A stretch of DNA of 64,000 bases, taken from the NCBI GenBank assembly GCA_039545295.1, contig BCIK01000013.1, forward strand, positions 744,001 through 808,000, read 5' to 3'. Below the pieces are notes generated by a model. The model saw only the letters and a list, made by a program, of their open reading frames with translations, searched no databases and was not told the DNA's origin. The stretch comes from Udeniomyces pyricola (taxonomy: Eukaryota > Basidiomycota > Tremellomycetes > Cystofilobasidiales > Mrakiaceae). Positions 60,160 to 64,000 of the stretch are shown here, one piece after another (the first letter of the stretch is position 1; every line of letters starts with the position of its first letter). The position numbers were made by a program, and so were the translations under genes.

Positions 60160-61490
60160 GACCAATCTGTGACAATTCTCGCCTCATCGGGTTCGACTTG
60201 ATATCATGAGCTCCTGGGATATGTCCAAGAGAGGTAGGTGTACTTATCTTGGTATGACCGGCATTTCTCAGACTTGATTCGATGTTCGGTTGCGAGAAGA
60301 AGTACTTCTGGGTCGTACCGCGTATGCTCGGACCTGATGCGAACAATCATAGAGTTGTCGAGGCACAGGCGAAAGGTACTGTTCATCAAGGACTGGAAAG
60401 AAGAAGAAGTGTTGCAACGACCACAAGGCCCGACCTTGTACTGGAAGTGGCCTTAACGGCGACGGGAGCTGTCTTTCCCTCGTCTTCTCCTGCGATACGT
60501 ACAGAGTCGTGGGCATTGTGAAGGTCGAGCTATGGGAATAAGATGCCTTCAGCCAGAGCGCCGGGAGATTCGTGGGTCAGAGTAAGTAGGGAGCGGGTCT
60601 TGACAGTGATCGCGTTCAGGCCGCCGTAGTCCACACAGAGCCTGAGCGAGCCGTCAGCCTTTTTTACAAACAAGATGGGAGGACCGGCAGAAAAAATTAT
60701 GAGCTTACTGAAACTGTAATGAAGTAAGTTGCGAGAGTACTCTCGCCAAGCATCCAGCTCGAGCGGAGAGAGTGAGTGGACAGGGCGGTAAGGAGAGGGG
60801 AAAGGGGAAGAGGGGGGGAGAGGGAGGCGGGACTGGGAGGTTTGCCTTCAACGATCGAAATAGAGGGACTGTAGAGTTACTAGGGAATGAGCTGAAAGGC
60901 GGAAGTCTCGAAGAATACACTCTCATACTTTGAAGACTCCATCGAAGTGCAACTCTTCCAGTCTGAAAGAGAAGATACGTCATGGTCATCCACCTGAGTG
61001 GCGGACTTGATCGAGGGCTCGGCGTACGAGGACAACATCTGTGATGGGTAGAGACAGTGCTCGCTTTAGTAGTCCTCTGAGCTCATGGCTTGTACACAAT
61101 GAGCTGATAGGGGATCGCGCCTGCTCCAGAGGCGATAAGGACGGTCAAGAAGACAAACACTGAGTAAACGACGCGACTTATGCATTACAGAAAGTACATG
61201 GCAAGCCGAGGATCGAGCTATCAGCGTTGACTTTTTTTCCCTGTAAGTAGCGGAAGACGGGAAAAAGCATGACTTATAGGTGATGTAGGAGCGGACTACT
61301 CAGGATACAGTGAGCACCAAGGGAAGGAGAGAGGGAAGAGGACAAAGGTCGGAAGGTTGGTCAGGGTAAGAAGGATAAGGGTCACCCGCAGGCGTATACC
61401 GAGCGAAGACCCGTCAAGCTCGAGATGGTGATTGACGCCTAAGACAGTCTGGCGGGAAGAGTCAAGCCTGATGACAAGGAAAGTAGACTC
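60160..61490 (-). mobile_element. decayed Ty3/gypsy-type retrotransposon, pol remnant
   Basis: On the minus strand, broken frames line up in the right order with Ty3/gypsy pol. Around 61480-61296: a protease-to-RT linker-like peptide (FLVIRLDSSRQTVLGVNHHL). Around 60780: SLSPLELDAWREYSRNLLH. Then AGPPILFVKKADGSLRLCVD and YGGLNAITVKTRS, the RT domain entry. After a stop and a frame change near 60530: LDLHNAHDSVRIAGEDEGKT. After another shift near 60450: GHFQYKVGPCGRCN, FQSLMNSTFRLCLDNSMIV, EKCRSYQDKYTYLSW and, past a stop, VEPDEARIVTDW. All occur in canonical order (palm and thumb of RT). Several stops and frameshifts show it is inactive. No LTRs were identified. Confidence 0.85.
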
Positions 61491-64000
61491 CAACCTCTGA
61501 TCAGAGCCTTTTTGGGGTTGGAGGCTTGCTGAGAGGAAGGAACGAGGTAGTCGCGATAGCTAAGGTCAGGTGTGGCGGCCAAGAGCCAGATAGACACGAT
61601 GAGAGCGCAAGCAACAGCGTAGTACAGATAGATATGTGATGGCCAAGCACTCAACGAACGCTGATGCGAGCGGAGTTCATGAGGGGGAACAACGCGGCAG
61701 GAAAGAAAAAGCGGCCTTTGATAAGGTCCCCAAGTCCCCTCCGAAGAACTTTCGAGCGAGCTCGTCGTCGCGTCGTCAAAAGTGAAGCCCAAGCGATTTC
61801 TTGTAAGCTTCTTCTTCCATACTCGATGGACCGACCGACCTATGAGAGCATACAGGGACGCTATGGAAAAAGTAACAGTACGGCTTGAAGGTCAGTATGA
61901 GATGAGATAAGAAGAGAGTTCGGCGCCTTTTATAGAAAGAGACGCACATCGCCAGCTAGACCAGAGAAAAGTGCAAGAAAGCTTGTCAATCGGTATCGGA
62001 AACCTCTCCAGTGAGTATACGCAATGCCTGTCGAAAGAATCAGTCTGGCGTATAAGGAGCGAAAGGCATACCGGATAGGGATGGTCAAGGTCGTCGCAGA
62101 CTAGCTGTGTTGAACGAGGCTTCGAGGGACGCTGGAGTGAGCGGGTATGACGTGTGTGACCTGCTCGACGGAAAAACGGCGTCGATTGGTGATAGAGTGG
62201 CAGGCCAATGAGTCCGGCCACGGAAGCAGGGATGGAGGTGACAGTAGAGCGTGGAATGATAAGAGATGAGGTGCTGTTCAACATGGGCACTCAAGGCAAA
62301 GTACAAGCGAAGGCAGCCGACGGCAGGCGCGGCTGGTGAGGACTGTGAGGTATATGGCCAGACTACACGCGCGACTACTTGGCTGTACATCAATTGCGGA
62401 CTTATGCAGGTGCCGCTTGACGCATTCCATCGATCCGTCAATTCTCAAAGTACCGCATGAGCCCATGAGCCCATGGGTCCATGAGCCAGATCGTGATTCA
62501 AACAACAACATTGCTGCTTGCTGGCCTCATGCCATTTTCCACCTTAATTCCCTCTCCTGTCAGCCATCTTCCGCCTCAATCCTCTCTACTGTACTAAACA
62601 ATGGTCCAGCTGAAAGTCCTCATGCTCGCGGAACAGTCACAACGCATAGCCCCCTTCCCTCGTCAGACCTTTGACACTCATCCCATCTACTGCTCGCCTC
62701 GCACGCCAGACAAACAAACACACTCAGATCAGGCCGTGCATGCATCTTGAGACCACATACTCGCTACCACTATATGTATGCTCGCGACTTCTTCACTCCA
62801 GCTGTCTCATACGCACGCACAATGCTGTACCATTCAATAGTCGCTTCGGCTGCATGTGATTCGACGATGCCGTCCAGCGATATCAACACTACCCTCATCG
62901 ACGTATCGGCATCCTTACTAGCTCCGACCCGCTGTCCAGTCTCTGGAGTTGATCCACCTCGACCGCGCCGCCGACAATAAATGACCTCTTCCGGCGCCGC
63001 CTGAGTGCCACTTGATTCCAGAGCTGCTGGCTTTCGCATGTCGCGATATGTCAGTGCATAACCCGGCTATGTAGATGTTTTCTCTGCTCAGCCCAGTCCA
63101 ACCCTTCCTGTCGACTGTCCTCCTCTAGTCGCGGTCTAGTCTGTCCTGTATAAGCACTCATCTATGCTCGCTGTGAGAATGCTTGTTCTCTCGCATGTCT
63201 TGCTCATTCTTTCCCGCCCATTCCATTTTCTAGTCACTGACAGGAGCTGTAGTCGAATGTCATACGGTCTGCTCCTCCAGTACAGAGTCAGTCATGCGGG
63301 ACTGCATATGTCATGTTTCGCTCACGGATACTTATGTTGCGCTAGTGAGCTTTTCCTGGATGGTCTGAGGACTTGTGAGCGCCCAGCTATATCGATTTGA
63401 GCCACTATGCAGACTTGAAATTGACATCTCTATGCTCTTGCCACCAGATGCCTTAGATATCCAATCCCATTACTTGCATTCTCCATGCGCTCTCTGTGGA
63501 ATATCTCCTGCTCAATCGCCATCCTGTCTGCATGATGACGATACATTGATGATTATGTTGAATATCGGTGTCTCACTATCTGACCTTAACGCCTATATCG
63601 TGCAAGCGCGTAGTAAGCGATCGACAGCAAACTACATACTGCTGACGCTGACGTGCATCATGAAGTTTACGTCGGACCTCTGCTCTAAATCACCGAACAC
63701 ATCAGCGCTCATAAAGCCAGTACTCCCGCACGTGTCGCACGCACAAATAAGCTTGATGCGATGCGCAAGACTTCCTCATTTGCTCCGACTATCATCGTTT
63801 CGACTACGTGCAGTCATACCAATACCCCGTATGAGTCATTTGACAACCGCGTTGGGCAAAGATGTACATTTCCCGAACACTTTCGGTTATGATATCTCAT
63901 GTCGTCAACACCACACTGCATTCATTTACTTGCGTACAACACAAATGGGGTAACCTTGCATGCTGTCTTGCTTGAGCACATTGAGAACATTCCCTTGTAA
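61491..64000. other. gene-poor right flank, no supported gene
   Basis: No convincing gene. A minus frame at 61439-61792 may be upstream pol or gag debris of the adjacent retrotransposon. A plus frame at 63375-63953 (192 codons) lacks domains or splice signals. A short atgagcccatg repeat is at about 62457-62486. The rest shows nothing supported. Confidence 0.4.

Noticed and set aside
63375..63953. 192-codon open frame on plus
   Set aside because: No recognisable domain and no supporting signals; sits in gene-poor sequence.

Overview
The window is a piece of a filamentous or dimorphic basidiomycete nuclear genome. Almost every gene is split by short introns (about 45-250 bp) with GTNNGT donors and YAG acceptors. 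The conserved proteins (Sar1, eRF1, Smt3, Cdc20, Kin1, Nas6, Tms1, Vsb1-like) are fungal in type, and GC content is near 50%. Sar1, the Kin1 kinase domain and the long-tailed eisosome protein look basidiomycete, possibly Tremellomycetes; the finer placement is inference only. No prokaryotic features, CRISPR array or convincing tRNA were seen.

Layout. 1-6118: AGX1 (alanine:glyoxylate aminotransferase, cut at the left edge) and TMS1 (Serinc), both on minus. 6364-16110: a DNAJC17/Cwf23-type J-protein (+), a 705-residue low-complexity protein of unknown role (-), an Ncp1-like coiled-coil protein (+) and a Yap-like bZIP factor (+). 16708-22571: CDC20 (-) and a Pil1-type eisosome protein with a long disordered tail (-). 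23282-27732: three small genes with mitochondrial-type leaders, two of them tandem relatives, then mitochondrial ribosomal protein uL30m (-). 28454-37937: NAS6, KIN1 and SAR1, all on plus. 38248-47897: ESS1/PIN1, a six-kb SulP/STAS/cyclic-nucleotide-domain transporter and SUMO, all on minus. 48300-53414: eRF1 and an ornithine-cyclodeaminase family enzyme (+). 53646-54487: a small probable mitochondrial membrane protein (-). 55721-58910: a siderophore-iron transporter of the MFS SIT family (+). 58911-64000: gene-poor DNA with a decayed Ty3/gypsy retrotransposon on the minus strand.

Most genes are unrelated housekeeping genes rather than a pathway. Several pairs are divergent and share short intergenic regions (TMS1/J-protein 245 bp, SMT3/eRF1 402 bp, the two small mitochondrial-leader genes 470 bp). 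The gene models were rebuilt by joining exons in phase by eye. The longest open frames alone misplace several ends: CDC20 really ends in an Ile-Arg tail, the SulP gene starts about 700 bp upstream of its longest frame, and ESS1 appears to have an intron directly after its ATG. Internal boundaries in KIN1, the bZIP gene, eRF1 and the 3' end of the Ncp1-like gene are the least certain.
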